Assembly (NCBI RefSeq): GCF_000832985.1
Contig: NZ_CP009920.1
Location: 2,970,501-3,034,500, forward strand
Source of the DNA: Priestia megaterium NBRC 15308 = ATCC 14581
GTDB taxonomy: Bacteria > Bacillota > Bacilli > Bacillales > Bacillaceae_H
Direction: 5' to 3'
DNA length: 64,000 nucleotides
A model generated the notes under the pieces. The model did not search any database. It worked only from the letters and a program-made list of their open reading frames with translations, and had not been told where the DNA came from. The translations under genes were made by a program, and so were the position numbers. How positions within the stretch are numbered: position 1 is the stretch's first letter; each line of letters starts with the position of its first letter. This document shows, in pieces, positions 26,641-36,293 of the stretch.

Positions 26641-28020
26641 ATGAAAAAAATAATGAATACCAGCTTAGCACTATCATTCGCTCTATTGCTTTCGGCATGT
26701 GGGATGCCGTCTTCAGAGGAATTAACGGGTGACGTGAAAGAAGCACAAGAAAAGGTGAAAAATGTTCAAGTGAAGGTCACTGGAAAAGAAGAAGGATCCT
26801 CTGATTACCAAGTAAACGGAGTACAAGAGTTTGATTTTAAAAGTAAAGCAGGTTACATTAACACAAAAATGAACGGCGAAGAATTGAAGATGTATCATGA
26901 CGGTGATGAAACGTTAGCTGTGGCTGGAGAAGAAAGCACAAAAGTACAGGGGGAAGAAAAAAAGTACGTTACGGCTTTAATCAATAACGCTAGGGAGCTT
27001 CAACAAAATCCAATACGCTACTATCAAAAATATGATAAAAATCTTCCAGATGAATTTGACGTCACTGAAAAAGACAAAGAGTATGTATTAACATTTAACG
27101 GAGAGAAAGACAAAAAGCAAAAAATTGTAGCAGGTGATGCTAAAGCTTATTATAAAATAACAAATCAAGGCAGCGATACCGCTGTAGACCTTGACCAAGT
27201 TAAAGGAAAAGATTTTTCGCTTGTTGTGACAATTGATAAAGAAACGAAGCAAATAAAGAAAGTAGTAAAAAATCAGTCGTATTCAGTTAACGTAGACGGA
27301 AAAACAGAAAACTCAAAGTCTAAGCAAACGTATACGTATACATACAATCAATTAGACAATGTAACAAAACCAAAAGTGGAAGCAAAAGCCGCTGCTGCTT
27401 CTACAGATAGCAGCACCGAAACACCAAATAAAGAAAAGCAAGCTGCTTATGCCAAGGAAGCAGGACAATACGTAGATGCTTTAATTCAAGCAACTGTTTA
27501 TCAAAATACAGATCAATTTGTTGCTAAACATCCGAATCAGCAAGATAAGAAACAGGTGAAAGAAAAAGGGGAGTTCCAAAAGAGTTCGTTTGTAGAGTTT
27601 TTTGAAACGAATTTTAAAGGTGCCTTATCATCATTGAGCTCAAATATAACCGACGAGCAGTTAAACGAAGTAAGCAGCGCGTTTCTAAAAGCTCTTTCAT
27701 CTACAAAATATACCATTAAAGATGCAGCGTATAGTGATGAAGATGATGCGTACGTCGTACAAGTCGAAATTCAAGGATTTAACGATGCAAGTGTATTAGC
27801 AGAAGTCATGACACCACTTGCAGAAAAATATCAGGCGGGTGAGCTGAGTAACGAGCAGTTAGTAAACGAACTTATTGACGGAGTAGCAAAACGTTATCGT
27901 GAGCCAGTTGAATTACTTCCGGCAAAAACAGTCCCTGTACACGTCGTAAGAAATGGTGAACAAGATTACGAAGTTTTAATGCAAGATGAGTATCTGTTAA
28001 CATTTGCTCAACAATCATAA
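26641..28020 (+). CDS. Lipoprotein with DUF6612-like and DUF5105-like regions
   Basis: A 459-residue lipoprotein; the signal ends LLLSACGMPSS. The first part (about residues 25-240) resembles the LolA/LppX-like DUF6612 fold, with SDYQVNGVQEFDFKSK and alternating-strand sequence. A low-complexity linker of Ala/Ser/Thr and Lys follows. The C-terminal part (about 265-459, KEKQAAYAKEAGQYVDALIQ, ADSD-type loops, VDGVAKRYREPVELLPAK-like end) resembles DUF5105. Function is unknown; the fold suggests a surface lipid- or envelope-associated role. ATG 26641 follows AAAGGAG; an ORF from 26611 has no ribosome binding site. Domain names are from memory of pattern. Confidence 0.65.
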   Translation: MKKIMNTSLALSFALLLSACGMPSSEELTGDVKEAQEKVKNVQVKVTGKEEGSSDYQVNGVQEFDFKSKAGYINTKMNGEELKMYHDGDETLAVAGEESTKVQGEEKKYVTALINNARELQQNPIRYYQKYDKNLPDEFDVTEKDKEYVLTFNGEKDKKQKIVAGDAKAYYKITNQGSDTAVDLDQVKGKDFSLVVTIDKETKQIKKVVKNQSYSVNVDGKTENSKSKQTYTYTYNQLDNVTKPKVEAKAAAASTDSSTETPNKEKQAAYAKEAGQYVDALIQATVYQNTDQFVAKHPNQQDKKQVKEKGEFQKSSFVEFFETNFKGALSSLSSNITDEQLNEVSSAFLKALSSTKYTIKDAAYSDEDDAYVVQVEIQGFNDASVLAEVMTPLAEKYQAGELSNEQLVNELIDGVAKRYREPVELLPAKTVPVHVVRNGEQDYEVLMQDEYLLTFAQQS

Positions 28021-28024
28021 ATAG

Positions 28025-28069
28025 ACATAAAAAAGATTTCGGCTATATGCCTGAAGTCTTTTTTTATGT
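28025..28069 (+). terminator. Terminator after the lipoprotein gene
   Basis: ACATAAAAAAGA...GGC / GCC...GTCTTTTTTTATGT forms a long stem ending in T-runs. Confidence 0.8.
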
Positions 28070-28071
28070 TA

Positions 28072-28134
28072 ATTTAAAATATAATTTTAAAAAATAAAAT
28101 AATTATTGAAATTATATTTTAAACAAATTATAAT
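28072..28134 (+). promoter_or_regulatory. MurNAc operon promoter with flanking inverted repeat
   Basis: TTGAAA (28106-28111), exactly 17 bases and TATAAT (28129-28134) form a near-consensus SigA promoter. TTAAAATATAATTT (from 28072) and AAATTATATTTTAA (to 28122) are perfect 14-base inverted repeats, the right one lying between -35 and -10. This is a good candidate operator for the MurR/RpiR regulator of the operon. Confidence 0.65.
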
Positions 28135-28174
28135 AACCATAACTTCACTACATGATGAAAAAGAAGCCGAAAAG

Positions 28175-29113
28175 ATGAATGAACAGCTTACGTTATTAAC
28201 AACAGAGTCCCAAAACGAACAGACAATGAAGATCGATACAGCTAGTACAAAAGAAATTTTAAACATAATGAATACAGAAGATCAAAAAGTGGCGCTGGCT
28301 GTACAAAAAGTACTTCCAGACGTAGAGGTGGCAGTTGAATTTGTAAGTGAATCGTTTCAAAAGAAAGGCCGGCTTATTTATGTAGGCGCAGGAACAAGCG
28401 GACGACTGGGAGTATTGGATGCTGTTGAATGCCCGCCTACTTTCATTACCAATCCTGATCAGGTACAGGGATTGATGGCTGGAGGAGAAAAAGCATTTGT
28501 TAAAGCAGTTGAAGGTGCTGAAGATAAAGAAGAATTGGGAGCAGCAGATTTACAAAAAATTCATTTGAATGAACGAGACACAGTCATTGGAATTGCTGCA
28601 AGCGGACGCACTCCTTATGTGATTGGTGCATTAAGATATGCAAAATCTGTAAAAGCTAAAACGGTGGCGCTGTCTTGCAATGGTAATTCTCTTATTGGAA
28701 AAGAAGCGGACCATAGTATTGAGGTGGTAGTAGGGCCGGAAGTGCTAACAGGTTCCACAAGGTTAAAAGCAGCAAGCGCTCATAAAATGATTCTCAACAT
28801 GATTTCTACAGCGGCTATGATCAAAGTAGGAAAAGCGTATGAAAACTTAATGATAGATGTTCATGTGAGTAATGAAAAGCTTAAAGAACGAGCAATAGGT
28901 ATTATTTGTAAAATTACAGGTGTTTCTTATGAGCAAGCAAGTCAAACGCTTGAAGAAGCAAATAATGAGGTAAAAACAGCAGTGGTTATGATCAAAACAA
29001 ATGAAAATTATGACACCGCGAAGATGTTACTGAATAATGCGGACGGTTATGTGAGAAAAGCGATTGAACATTACGTATATAAAGGAGAGAAACGATGTCA
29101 ACAGGCGGATTAA
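28175..29113 (+). CDS. murQ: N-acetylmuramic acid 6-phosphate etherase
   Basis: About 312 residues. The SIS-domain signature [21 protein letters not shown] and the later [13 protein letters not shown] segment are typical. [20 protein letters not shown] is the conserved catalytic region. It removes the lactyl ether from MurNAc-6-phosphate to give GlcNAc-6-phosphate. The start is taken as ATG 28175 because the upstream TTG frame runs through the promoter at 28106-28134. It overlaps murR by 19 bases. Operon order: murQ-murR-murP-mupG. Confidence 0.92.
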   Translation: MNEQLTLLTTESQNEQTMKIDTASTKEILNIMNTEDQKVALAVQKVLPDVEVAVEFVSESFQKKGRLIYVGAGTSGRLGVLDAVECPPTFITNPDQVQGLMAGGEKAFVKAVEGAEDKEELGAADLQKIHLNERDTVIGIAASGRTPYVIGALRYAKSVKAKTVALSCNGNSLIGKEADHSIEVVVGPEVLTGSTRLKAASAHKMILNMISTAAMIKVGKAYENLMIDVHVSNEKLKERAIGIICKITGVSYEQASQTLEEANNEVKTAVVMIKTNENYDTAKMLLNNADGYVRKAIEHYVYKGEKRCQQAD

Positions 29114-29949
29114 CAATGATTAAAAACACGGTGGCTAAGCTTCCTGATTCGGAGAGGAAAATTGCTGAATATATTTTAAACAACCCGCATACTGTGGTAA
29201 ACAGTACGGCTGGAGAATTAGGTAGACTAGCGAATGCGAGCAGTGCTGCTGTTATTCGTTTGTGCAAATCTATCGGGGTTAGCGGGTTTCAAGAATTAAA
29301 GGTAAGAGTAGCCGGTGATTTAGCCAGAGATACGGAGCAAGGATACCGCGATATTGAAACAAATGAAACGATTCAATCTATTGTCAAAAAAACGGCAAGC
29401 AACAGCATTCAAAGTCTAAGTGATACGGCCGAGCTTGTGAATTATAAAGAAGCAGAGCGGGCTGTTTTGGCGCTGATTGAAGCCAAAAACATTCATTTTT
29501 TTGGAATCGGTGCTTCACATATTATTGCTATAGATGCGCAGCAAAAATTTCTTCGAATTAATAAAAATGCCACGGCTTTTGCAGATAGCCATTTAGCAGC
29601 TACACTCATCGCAAATGCAAGTAAAGACGATGTAGTTGTGGGTATTTCTTTTTCAGGGGAGACTCCTGAAGTAAGCAACGTCTTATCTTTAGCTAAAAAC
29701 CGTGGAGTAAAGACGATTAGCTTAACCAAGTACGGACAGTCCACCGTTTCGTCTTTAGCTGATATTTGTTTGTATACGTCTTATTCTCAAGAAGCGCCGT
29801 TTCGAAGCGCAGCTACATCGTCTCGTTTAGCCCAGCTTTACGTGATTGATGTGTTATTTTTAAGTATTGCAGCGCAGCAGTATGACCAGACGATTGAGTA
29901 TATTGACAAAACAAGAGATGCCATTCAGTTTTTGAAAGGTAAGAAATAA
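29095..29949 (+). CDS. murR: RpiR/MurR-family regulator of MurNAc use
   Basis: A 284-residue regulator. The N-terminal RpiR-type HTH (about residues 1-75, [20 protein letters not shown]) is followed by a SIS sugar-phosphate-binding domain ([30 protein letters not shown]). MurNAc-6-phosphate is the expected effector. AAAGGAG lies upstream inside murQ. A nearly perfect cre site directly follows the gene. Confidence 0.88.
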   Translation: MSTGGLTMIKNTVAKLPDSERKIAEYILNNPHTVVNSTAGELGRLANASSAAVIRLCKSIGVSGFQELKVRVAGDLARDTEQGYRDIETNETIQSIVKKTASNSIQSLSDTAELVNYKEAERAVLALIEAKNIHFFGIGASHIIAIDAQQKFLRINKNATAFADSHLAATLIANASKDDVVVGISFSGETPEVSNVLSLAKNRGVKTISLTKYGQSTVSSLADICLYTSYSQEAPFRSAATSSRLAQLYVIDVLFLSIAAQQYDQTIEYIDKTRDAIQFLKGKK

Positions 29950-29952
29950 AAA

Positions 29953-29966
29953 AGAAAGCGATTACA
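29953..29966. promoter_or_regulatory. cre site between murR and murP
   Basis: AGAAAGCGATTACA matches TGWAANCGNTNWCA at 13 of 14 positions (first base differs). It lies about 70 bp before murP, so CcpA may control the PTS gene separately or by roadblock. Confidence 0.6.
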
Positions 29967-30037
29967 AAAAGGGGATTTTGTGGTCTGTTTCCTCAGTACC
30001 GTATCCATCTAAGAGGAAAATACAAAGGGGGATTAAC

Positions 30038-31399
30038 ATGTCTTTAGATAATCATCAATTAGCAAAGGCTGTTTTGGAGATGCTTGGGGGAGCATCCAAT
30101 ATTGAAGCGTATACGCATTGTATGACGCGGCTGCGTGTGACGGTAAAAGATGATTCAATTGTAAAAAAGACGGATATACGAAAACTTGAAGGCGTGCTCG
30201 GATTAGTGGAAGAAGAAACGCTTCAAATTATTATTGGTCCTGGAAAAGTAAACAAAGTAACAGAGGAATTCGGAAAGTTAATTGATGAATCCGGCGGTAT
30301 TAATTTAGAAAATCGTGCGGCTCAGCGGAAATCGGAGCTGAAAGAAAAAAATGCAACTCCGTTTAAGCTTTTGCTTCGCCGAATTGCAAGTATTTTTATT
30401 CCGTTAATACCTGCTCTTGTAGCATCTGGACTTATCACCGGAGTGACAAAAGCAGCAGTTCAAGCGAAGTGGCTTCCTGCAGATTCACAGATTGCTATTC
30501 TATTAACGGTTATCGGAAGCGGCTTATTTGCTTATCTTGGTATTTTAGTAGGTATTAATGCCGCAAAAGAATTTGGTGGTTCACCGGCTCTAGGGGGCTT
30601 AGCGGGTATTTTAGTCATTAATCCTGCCGTAGCTGATATTAAACTTTTCGGTGAAGCACTTTTGCCGGGACGGGGTGGCTTAATAGGAGTCTTGCTTGCA
30701 GCAATCTTTATGGCCATGTTAGAAAAACGAGTACGCAAATTTGTCCCTCAGTCACTGGATATTATTATTACACCAACCGTTACGGTATTAATTACAGGCA
30801 TTATTACGTATGTAGTATTCATGCCAATCGGCGGCTTGATTTCAGACGGAATCACAAAAGGTCTTTTAGGAGTTTTAGAGATTGGAGGAGTTGTAGCAGG
30901 CTTTGTGTTAGGAGCAACATTCTTGCCGCTCGTCATTACAGGACTGCATCAAGGTCTTACTCCTGTTCATTTAGAGCTTATCAATTCAATTGGAGATGAT
31001 CCGCTTCTTCCTATCCTAGCAATGGGCGGAGCCGGTCAGGTCGGTGCAGCTTTTGCTATTTATATCAAAACAAAGAAAAAACGTTTAAAGCGAGCAATTG
31101 GAGGCGCACTTCCTTCAGGACTGCTCGGAATCGGAGAGCCGCTTATTTTTGGAGTCACACTTCCTTTAGGGCGGCCATTCTTAACCGCTTGTCTTGGAGC
31201 TGGAATCGGCGGAGCGTTTCAGGCGCACTTCCATATTGCAACTGTAGCAGTGGGAGTATCAGGTTTACCGCTTACGTTTTTAGTTCATGCGCATCAAATT
31301 CTTCTTTATTTACTTGGATTAGTTATTGCTTACGCGGCAGGCTTTATTTGTACCTATTTCTTTGGATTTAACGATGAAATGGCGAGGGAGTTTGAATGA
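30038..31399 (+). CDS. murP: PTS MurNAc-specific EIIBC component
   Basis: 453 residues. The IIB domain (about 1-90) has the phosphorylated cysteine in AYTHCMTRLRVTVKD. A IIC domain of about ten helices follows (RIASIFIPLIPALVASGLI, GLHQGLTPVHLELI, GIGEPLIFGVTLPLGRPF). There is no IIA domain, so it relies on a shared EIIA-Glc type protein, as in B. subtilis MurP. It imports and phosphorylates MurNAc or MurNAc-containing disaccharide. The ATG at 30038 follows AAAGGGGG. Confidence 0.9.
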   Translation: MSLDNHQLAKAVLEMLGGASNIEAYTHCMTRLRVTVKDDSIVKKTDIRKLEGVLGLVEEETLQIIIGPGKVNKVTEEFGKLIDESGGINLENRAAQRKSELKEKNATPFKLLLRRIASIFIPLIPALVASGLITGVTKAAVQAKWLPADSQIAILLTVIGSGLFAYLGILVGINAAKEFGGSPALGGLAGILVINPAVADIKLFGEALLPGRGGLIGVLLAAIFMAMLEKRVRKFVPQSLDIIITPTVTVLITGIITYVVFMPIGGLISDGITKGLLGVLEIGGVVAGFVLGATFLPLVITGLHQGLTPVHLELINSIGDDPLLPILAMGGAGQVGAAFAIYIKTKKKRLKRAIGGALPSGLLGIGEPLIFGVTLPLGRPFLTACLGAGIGGAFQAHFHIATVAVGVSGLPLTFLVHAHQILLYLLGLVIAYAAGFICTYFFGFNDEMAREFE

Positions 31400-32406
31400 T
31401 TGGCATTTCGTTTTATTTAAATGATAGTGATGCCCCCAAAAAATTAATAGAAGCGAGTGAGTGCGGCGTCACACGTGCATTCACTTCGCTTCACATTCCA
31501 GAAGAAAAAGGAGATTTGGCTGAACGGGCAAAAGAATTGCTTCATGTGGCTAGAGATTGTGGAATAAGCGTGTATGCAGACGTATCTAAGCATACGCCAG
31601 TTCATTTAGGTATTGAAAGCCTTATGTCGCTATCTTCACTTGGCGTATCTGGTATTAGACTAGACGATGGCTTTAGCGCAGAAGAAACTCTTTCGCTTGC
31701 GAATGAATTTTATATTGCTGTTAATGCAAGTACGTTATCCAAACAAGAAATTGAAGCACTCTTATCTGCAGGTCTTCATCATCATCAGCTGCTTGCATGG
31801 CATAATTTTTATCCGCGGCCTGAAACAGGGCTTGAAGAAACGTTTTTTCAACAGCAGACAGATTTATTTAATGAACTTCGTATTCCAGTCTGCGCTTATA
31901 TTCCTGGAGAAGACGAAAAAAGAGGCCCTGTTTATCAAGGTCTTCCTACTAGAGAAAAAGACCGTAATAGATGTCCTTTTACTTCTGCAGTAGATTTATA
32001 CGGATGCGGAGTAGCAGAGGTTTATATTGGAGATCCATGCGCCGGTTCAAGTTTATTAAAGCGTTTGGTTCAATATCAAGAAAGCCGCATTATTCCGCTG
32101 CGCATTCGTTCACCTCATATAGAGGGAACGTACAGCGTGCGTCCGGATGTATCAAGAGACGTTCTGCGTTTAGTTGATACTCGATCTGTAAAACCAGTGC
32201 CGCCATTTCATACAGTAGAACGCAGAATGGGAGCAATTACAATGGACAATGATGGCTACGGACGTTACAGAGGAGAGGTTCAAATAGCTAAAACGAATTT
32301 GCCTGCAAATGCTAATGTGAATGTGATTGGGTATGTGATAGAAGAAGATCATGAGCTGCTTTCGTTAGTGAGACCGGGGCAAAAACTTGCGCTTCTTCCT
32401 GTCTGA
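31396..32406 (+). CDS. mupG: 6-phospho-N-acetylmuramidase (MupG, DUF871 TIM barrel)
   Basis: A 336-residue DUF871/MupG protein with an N-terminal TIM-barrel (MIGISFYLNDSDAPKKLIEA, LHHHQLLAWHNFYPRPETGL) and a smaller C-terminal beta domain. In Staphylococcus aureus, MupG cleaves MurNAc-6-phosphate-GlcNAc after PTS uptake. The product then enters MurQ. ATGA overlap with murP supports coupling. This position completes a MurNAc-GlcNAc salvage operon. Confidence 0.88.
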   Translation: MIGISFYLNDSDAPKKLIEASECGVTRAFTSLHIPEEKGDLAERAKELLHVARDCGISVYADVSKHTPVHLGIESLMSLSSLGVSGIRLDDGFSAEETLSLANEFYIAVNASTLSKQEIEALLSAGLHHHQLLAWHNFYPRPETGLEETFFQQQTDLFNELRIPVCAYIPGEDEKRGPVYQGLPTREKDRNRCPFTSAVDLYGCGVAEVYIGDPCAGSSLLKRLVQYQESRIIPLRIRSPHIEGTYSVRPDVSRDVLRLVDTRSVKPVPPFHTVERRMGAITMDNDGYGRYRGEVQIAKTNLPANANVNVIGYVIEEDHELLSLVRPGQKLALLPV

Positions 32407-32466
32407 ATGGAAAAACGATGTATTTTTAAAGAAGCCGATAGTTAACTAGTAAGCTTATAAAAGTAA

Positions 32467-32501
32467 AGAGCACACACTGCTTGAAAAGGTGTGTGCTTTT
32501 T
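32467..32501 (+). terminator. Terminator after the MurNAc operon
   Basis: AGAGCACACAC / GTGTGTGCTTTTT with an 11-base loop and T-run. Confidence 0.85.
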
Positions 32502-32623
32502 GTTTTCCTAAAAAGGAAACTATTTTCATTGCTGAATAATGAACCTTTCTATTGAATAAAACGCTTTACTATGATAAAACTATTACAGGTAAACATATGA
32601 TAATCGTTTAATTTTATAGAGAT

Positions 32624-32716
32624 ACAACGCCACTAGGGGTGCTTTCTAAGCTGAGAGAGACGAGAAGTCTTAACCCTTATAACCTGAACTAGGTAATACT
32701 AGCGTAGGAAAGAGGT
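32624..32716 (+). ncRNA. TPP riboswitch (THI element)
   Basis: It contains the conserved blocks ACTAGGGGTGC, CTGAGAGAG, ACCCTTATAACCTGAACTAGG and ending GCGTAGGAAAG. It controls the salvage operon below. CGTAGGAAAGAGGT (32703-32716) is nearly fully complementary to the first arm of the terminator at 32789-32802. This gives a visible antiterminator when TPP is absent. Confidence 0.96.
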
Positions 32717-32782
32717 ATTGTAATGGATGTTTTGTATGGTATTTCCTTACGAACTCGTTATAATAATTTTTTGTATATAAAC

Positions 32783-32818
32783 AAAAACACTTCTTTCCTG
32801 CGAAAGAAGTGTTTTTTT
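32783..32818 (+). terminator. Riboswitch-controlled terminator
   Basis: AAAAACACTTCTTTC / GAAAGAAGTGTTTTT with a CTGC loop and T-run. It ends 23 bases before the first gene of the thiamine salvage operon. Confidence 0.93.
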
Positions 32819-32841
32819 ATGCGTAAAGGAAGGTGTCATAC

Positions 32842-34119
32842 ATGGAAGAAACAATTGATTTGCTTGTCAAACAGGTAGAGGAGCGCAAAGGGGAGCTAGT
32901 CCAGTTATTAAAAACGCTTGTTTCATATAAAACGCCGGCGCCTCCTGCACGGAATTCTCATGAAGCGCAGCGCTACGTAGCGGATTTCCTTAAAAACTGC
33001 GGTTTTTCCATCGATATGTGGGATTTATATTGCAACGATCCTATTGTAGTGGGCACGTTAAAAGGGAAAAAATCAGCTGACTATCAAAGCTTAATTATTA
33101 ACGGGCATATGGATGTAGCTGAGGTACAAGAAAATGAAAAGTGGGAGACAAATCCGTTTGAAGCTGTGGTAAAAGACAACATGATAATCGGACGCGGAGT
33201 TGCTGATATGAAAGGCGGCTTGGCAGGAGCATTATTTGCAGTTCAGCTTCTAACAGAAGCAGGAATCGAACTGCCGGGAGACTTGATTTTTGAATCCGTT
33301 GTAGGAGAAGAAGTGGGAGAGGCAGGTACGCTGCAATGCTGTCAGAAAGGATATACAGCTGACTTTGCGCTTGTTGCCGATACGAGTGATTTACATATTC
33401 AAGGTCAAGGCGGAGTGATCACGGGATGGATTACGATAAAAAGCAGTAAAACCTATCATGACGGTACACGCCGAAGTATGATTCATGCTGGAGGAGGGCT
33501 GTTAGCTGCGAGTGCTATTGAAAAGATGGCAAAAGTGATCGGAGGGCTGCAAGAATTGGAGCGCCACTGGGCTGTTACAAAAAGCTATCCAGGATTTTTG
33601 CCGGGAACAAATACGATTAATCCAGCAGTAATCGAAGGGGGAAGGCATGCTGCGTTTATTGCAGATGAATGCAGGCTGTGGATCACCGTTCACTATTATC
33701 CCAATGAATCATACGACCAAGTATCAAAAGAAGTGGAAGAATACATTTTAGCTATTGCAAAAGCAGATCCATGGTTAAAAGATAACCTGCCAACCTTTGA
33801 ATGGGGAGGCACATCAATGATTGAAGACAGAGGAGAAATCTTCCCGTCATTAGAAATTGATGAAAATCATGCTGGAGTACAGCTGCTTGCAAATACTCAT
33901 GAACAAATTGAAGGGAAAAAGCCTCCAATCGATGTGTCAACTAGCGTAACAGATGGCGGTTGGCTAGCTGATGCGGGGATTCCGGCGGCTATTTACGGTC
34001 CGGGGAATTTAGCAAATGCACATGCTGTGAATGAACAATTAGATATGAATCAGCTTATTCAATATACAAAAGTGATGGTGCAGTTCATTTATACGTGGCT
34101 GCATACGCATAAGGAGTGA
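32842..34119 (+). CDS. ylmB: M20-family formylaminopyrimidine deformylase/amidohydrolase (YlmB)
   Basis: A 425-residue M20 metallopeptidase-family amidohydrolase. Metal-site motifs are INGHMDVAEVQ, GRGVADMKGG and VVGEEVGEAGT. A dimerisation domain lies in the middle (THDGTRR-type region near YHDGTRRSMIHAGGG). In the Bacillus thiamine-salvage pathway, YlmB deformylates N-formyl-4-amino-5-aminomethyl-2-methylpyrimidine. It comes before tenA and the ThiXYZ transporter under the TPP riboswitch. ATG 32842 is preferred over GTG 32833 by spacing to AAGGAAGG. Confidence 0.88.
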   Translation: MEETIDLLVKQVEERKGELVQLLKTLVSYKTPAPPARNSHEAQRYVADFLKNCGFSIDMWDLYCNDPIVVGTLKGKKSADYQSLIINGHMDVAEVQENEKWETNPFEAVVKDNMIIGRGVADMKGGLAGALFAVQLLTEAGIELPGDLIFESVVGEEVGEAGTLQCCQKGYTADFALVADTSDLHIQGQGGVITGWITIKSSKTYHDGTRRSMIHAGGGLLAASAIEKMAKVIGGLQELERHWAVTKSYPGFLPGTNTINPAVIEGGRHAAFIADECRLWITVHYYPNESYDQVSKEVEEYILAIAKADPWLKDNLPTFEWGGTSMIEDRGEIFPSLEIDENHAGVQLLANTHEQIEGKKPPIDVSTSVTDGGWLADAGIPAAIYGPGNLANAHAVNEQLDMNQLIQYTKVMVQFIYTWLHTHKE

Positions 34120-34124
34120 TCATC

Positions 34125-34796
34125 ATGAAATTTAGTGAGCGATTATACGAAAAGCTGCAGCCTATTTGGCGTCAAAATCATAATCATCCCTTTGTACAGG
34201 GAATGGGAGACGGAACGCTTGAAAAGGAGAAGTTTCGCTTTTACATGATTCAAGATTACCTTTACCTAATTGATTATGCCAAATTATTTGCGATTGGAGC
34301 CATGAAAGCTACCGATCTTCAAACGATGGGGGAATTTGCTGCACTTTTGGATTCTACATTAAACGAAGAAATGAGCCTGCACCGTGAGTATGCCAAGAAA
34401 ATTGAAATCAGCGAAAAAGAATTAGAAAAAGCGCAGCCATCTCCTACAACGCTTGCATACACACACTATATGCTGCACGTTGGTCAAAGCGGAACATTAG
34501 CTGAATTAGTGGCGGCTCTTTTGCCTTGTATGTGGAGCTACTGGGAAATAGGAAAAGAACTCAGTGAAAAGCCTGGAGCTAACAATGAGTTTTATCGTGA
34601 GTGGATTGAAATGTACAGCTCAGAAGAATTTGGAGAACTAGCGACATGGTGTATTAATTTATTCGACTCACTTACTGAAGACAAATCAGAAGCGGAATTA
34701 GAAAAGCTCGAAGAAATTTTCTTAAATACAACGCGTTTTGAATATATGTTCTGGGATATGGCTTATAACGAAGCGATGTGGCCAATTCATGAATAA
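34125..34796 (+). CDS. tenA: Aminopyrimidine aminohydrolase / thiaminase II
   Basis: A 223-residue TenA. The catalytic cysteine is in ALLPCMWSYWEIG, the YREWIEMYSS motif is intact, and the glutamate is in AYNEAMWP near the C-terminus. It converts aminopyrimidine to HMP for thiamine synthesis. ATG 34125 follows AAGGAGTG, and its stop overlaps the ATPase gene start by 8 bases. Confidence 0.92.
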   Translation: MKFSERLYEKLQPIWRQNHNHPFVQGMGDGTLEKEKFRFYMIQDYLYLIDYAKLFAIGAMKATDLQTMGEFAALLDSTLNEEMSLHREYAKKIEISEKELEKAQPSPTTLAYTHYMLHVGQSGTLAELVAALLPCMWSYWEIGKELSEKPGANNEFYREWIEMYSSEEFGELATWCINLFDSLTEDKSEAELEKLEEIFLNTTRFEYMFWDMAYNEAMWPIHE

Positions 34797-35553
34797 GTCT
34801 GTGTTATCTTTTCAAAACGTCAGTTTTACGTACAAAAACGGTGATCAACCGATTTTAACATCATTAAACTTAGATGTGAAAGAAGGCGAGTTTGTCAGTA
34901 TCGTTGGAGCGAGCGGTTCTGGGAAAAGTACGTTGTTTCGTCTCATTACAGGTCTTGAACAGCAGAGTGAAGGCGATATCGTGATTAACGGACAGTCTTA
35001 TGAAAAACGGCTTGGAAAAGTAGGCTACATGCCGCAGCAAGATTTGCTTCTTCCGTGGCGCACGATTTTAGACAATGCAGCGCTGCCGCTTGAGCTTCAC
35101 AATGTGTCAAAAGCAAGTGCTCATAGACAAGTATCTCAGCTGCTCGAAGAGTTTGGTTTAAAAGGGTATGAAAACCGTTTTCCAAGTGATTTATCTGGAG
35201 GGATGAAGCAGCGTGTTTCTTTTCTGCGAACGGTATTAAGCGGTTCTAACGTGCTGCTTTTAGATGAGCCTTTTAGTGCGCTTGATGCCATTACGCGTTT
35301 GTCGATGCAAGAATGGCTGCTTGAACAATGGCAAAAGCGTAAGCACACCATCTTATTTATCACTCATGACGTAAACGAAGCGCTTTTTTTATCAGATCGT
35401 ATTTTTATCTTTTCAGACAAGCCGGTAAGTCATCTTGAAGAGATTCAAGTGCCGCTTAGCAGACCTCGAACGCAAAAAGATTTGAATCAACAGCGTGTGC
35501 TTGACGTGAAAGATTATTTAATTGAACAGCTTAGATCGAAGGTGAACACATGA
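34789..35553 (+). CDS. thiZ: Thiamine-precursor ABC transporter ATPase
   Basis: A 254-residue ATPase with Walker A GASGSGKST, Q-loop MPQQDLLLPW, signature LSGGMKQR and Walker B VLLLDEPFSALD. It belongs to the nitrate/taurine/FAMP transporter ATPases. ATG 34789 lies in the tenA end (CATGAATAA), and its own end overlaps thiX by 4 bases. Role: powers uptake of the degraded thiamine pyrimidine. Confidence 0.88.
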   Translation: MNKSVLSFQNVSFTYKNGDQPILTSLNLDVKEGEFVSIVGASGSGKSTLFRLITGLEQQSEGDIVINGQSYEKRLGKVGYMPQQDLLLPWRTILDNAALPLELHNVSKASAHRQVSQLLEEFGLKGYENRFPSDLSGGMKQRVSFLRTVLSGSNVLLLDEPFSALDAITRLSMQEWLLEQWQKRKHTILFITHDVNEALFLSDRIFIFSDKPVSHLEEIQVPLSRPRTQKDLNQQRVLDVKDYLIEQLRSKVNT

Positions 35554-36293
35554 AAAAGTACGGAGCTTCAGTGATATTAGTAGTCATTTTACTGGCTGCT
35601 TGGGAAATTGGAGCACGCATTGTAAACTATCCGTTTATTTTACCAACGCCCACCGGTATTTTAACGAAGCTTTGGGATTTGCGAATGGATTTATTGTTTA
35701 AGCATTTACCAGCTACGTTATCTATTGTCGTAATTGGACTGGTTATATCCGTTGTGCTAGGGGTTCTGCTGGCCGTGTGGATGAATTGGAGCCCGCTTAT
35801 TGAGCGTGCTTTCTATCCGCTTATTATTGCGTCACAAATGATCCCGACCATTGCCATTGCTCCTGTATTTGTTCTCTGGTTTGGCTACTCCATTTGGAGC
35901 AAAGTGATTGTGACCGTATTAATTACATTTTTCCCCATTACCGTTAGCACGTTTGACGGGCTTCGTTCCACAAACAAAGAGTTAAAAGAACTCATGTTAA
36001 CGATGGGAGCAACAAAAAAAGATATTTTCTTTAAGTTGAACATTCCTTCTGCACTGCCTCATTTTTATTCAGGGCTCAAAGTAGCGGTTACCTTTAGTAT
36101 AATAGGTGCTGCCATTGGCGAATGGTTAGGTGCACAAGCAGGCTTAGGATATTTCAGTCGTCGCATGATGACACAGTTTGATGCAGCTGGTGTATTTGCA
36201 CCAATTGTAATTTTATCCGCGCTTGGTATTTTATTCTTTATTATTGTAGCAGGTTTTGAAAAACGTTCATTAAAGTGGAGGAAAACAGAATGA
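35550..36293 (+). CDS. thiX: Thiamine-precursor ABC transporter permease
   Basis: A 247-residue permease with about six helices. The start AAWEIGARIVNYPFILPTPT is typical of the SsuC/ThiX family. The EAA loop is LKELMLTMGATKKDIFFKLNIPSALPHFYSG (around residues 140-170). ATGA overlaps on both sides show tight coupling with thiZ and thiY. Confidence 0.88.
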   Translation: MKKYGASVILVVILLAAWEIGARIVNYPFILPTPTGILTKLWDLRMDLLFKHLPATLSIVVIGLVISVVLGVLLAVWMNWSPLIERAFYPLIIASQMIPTIAIAPVFVLWFGYSIWSKVIVTVLITFFPITVSTFDGLRSTNKELKELMLTMGATKKDIFFKLNIPSALPHFYSGLKVAVTFSIIGAAIGEWLGAQAGLGYFSRRMMTQFDAAGVFAPIVILSALGILFFIIVAGFEKRSLKWRKTE

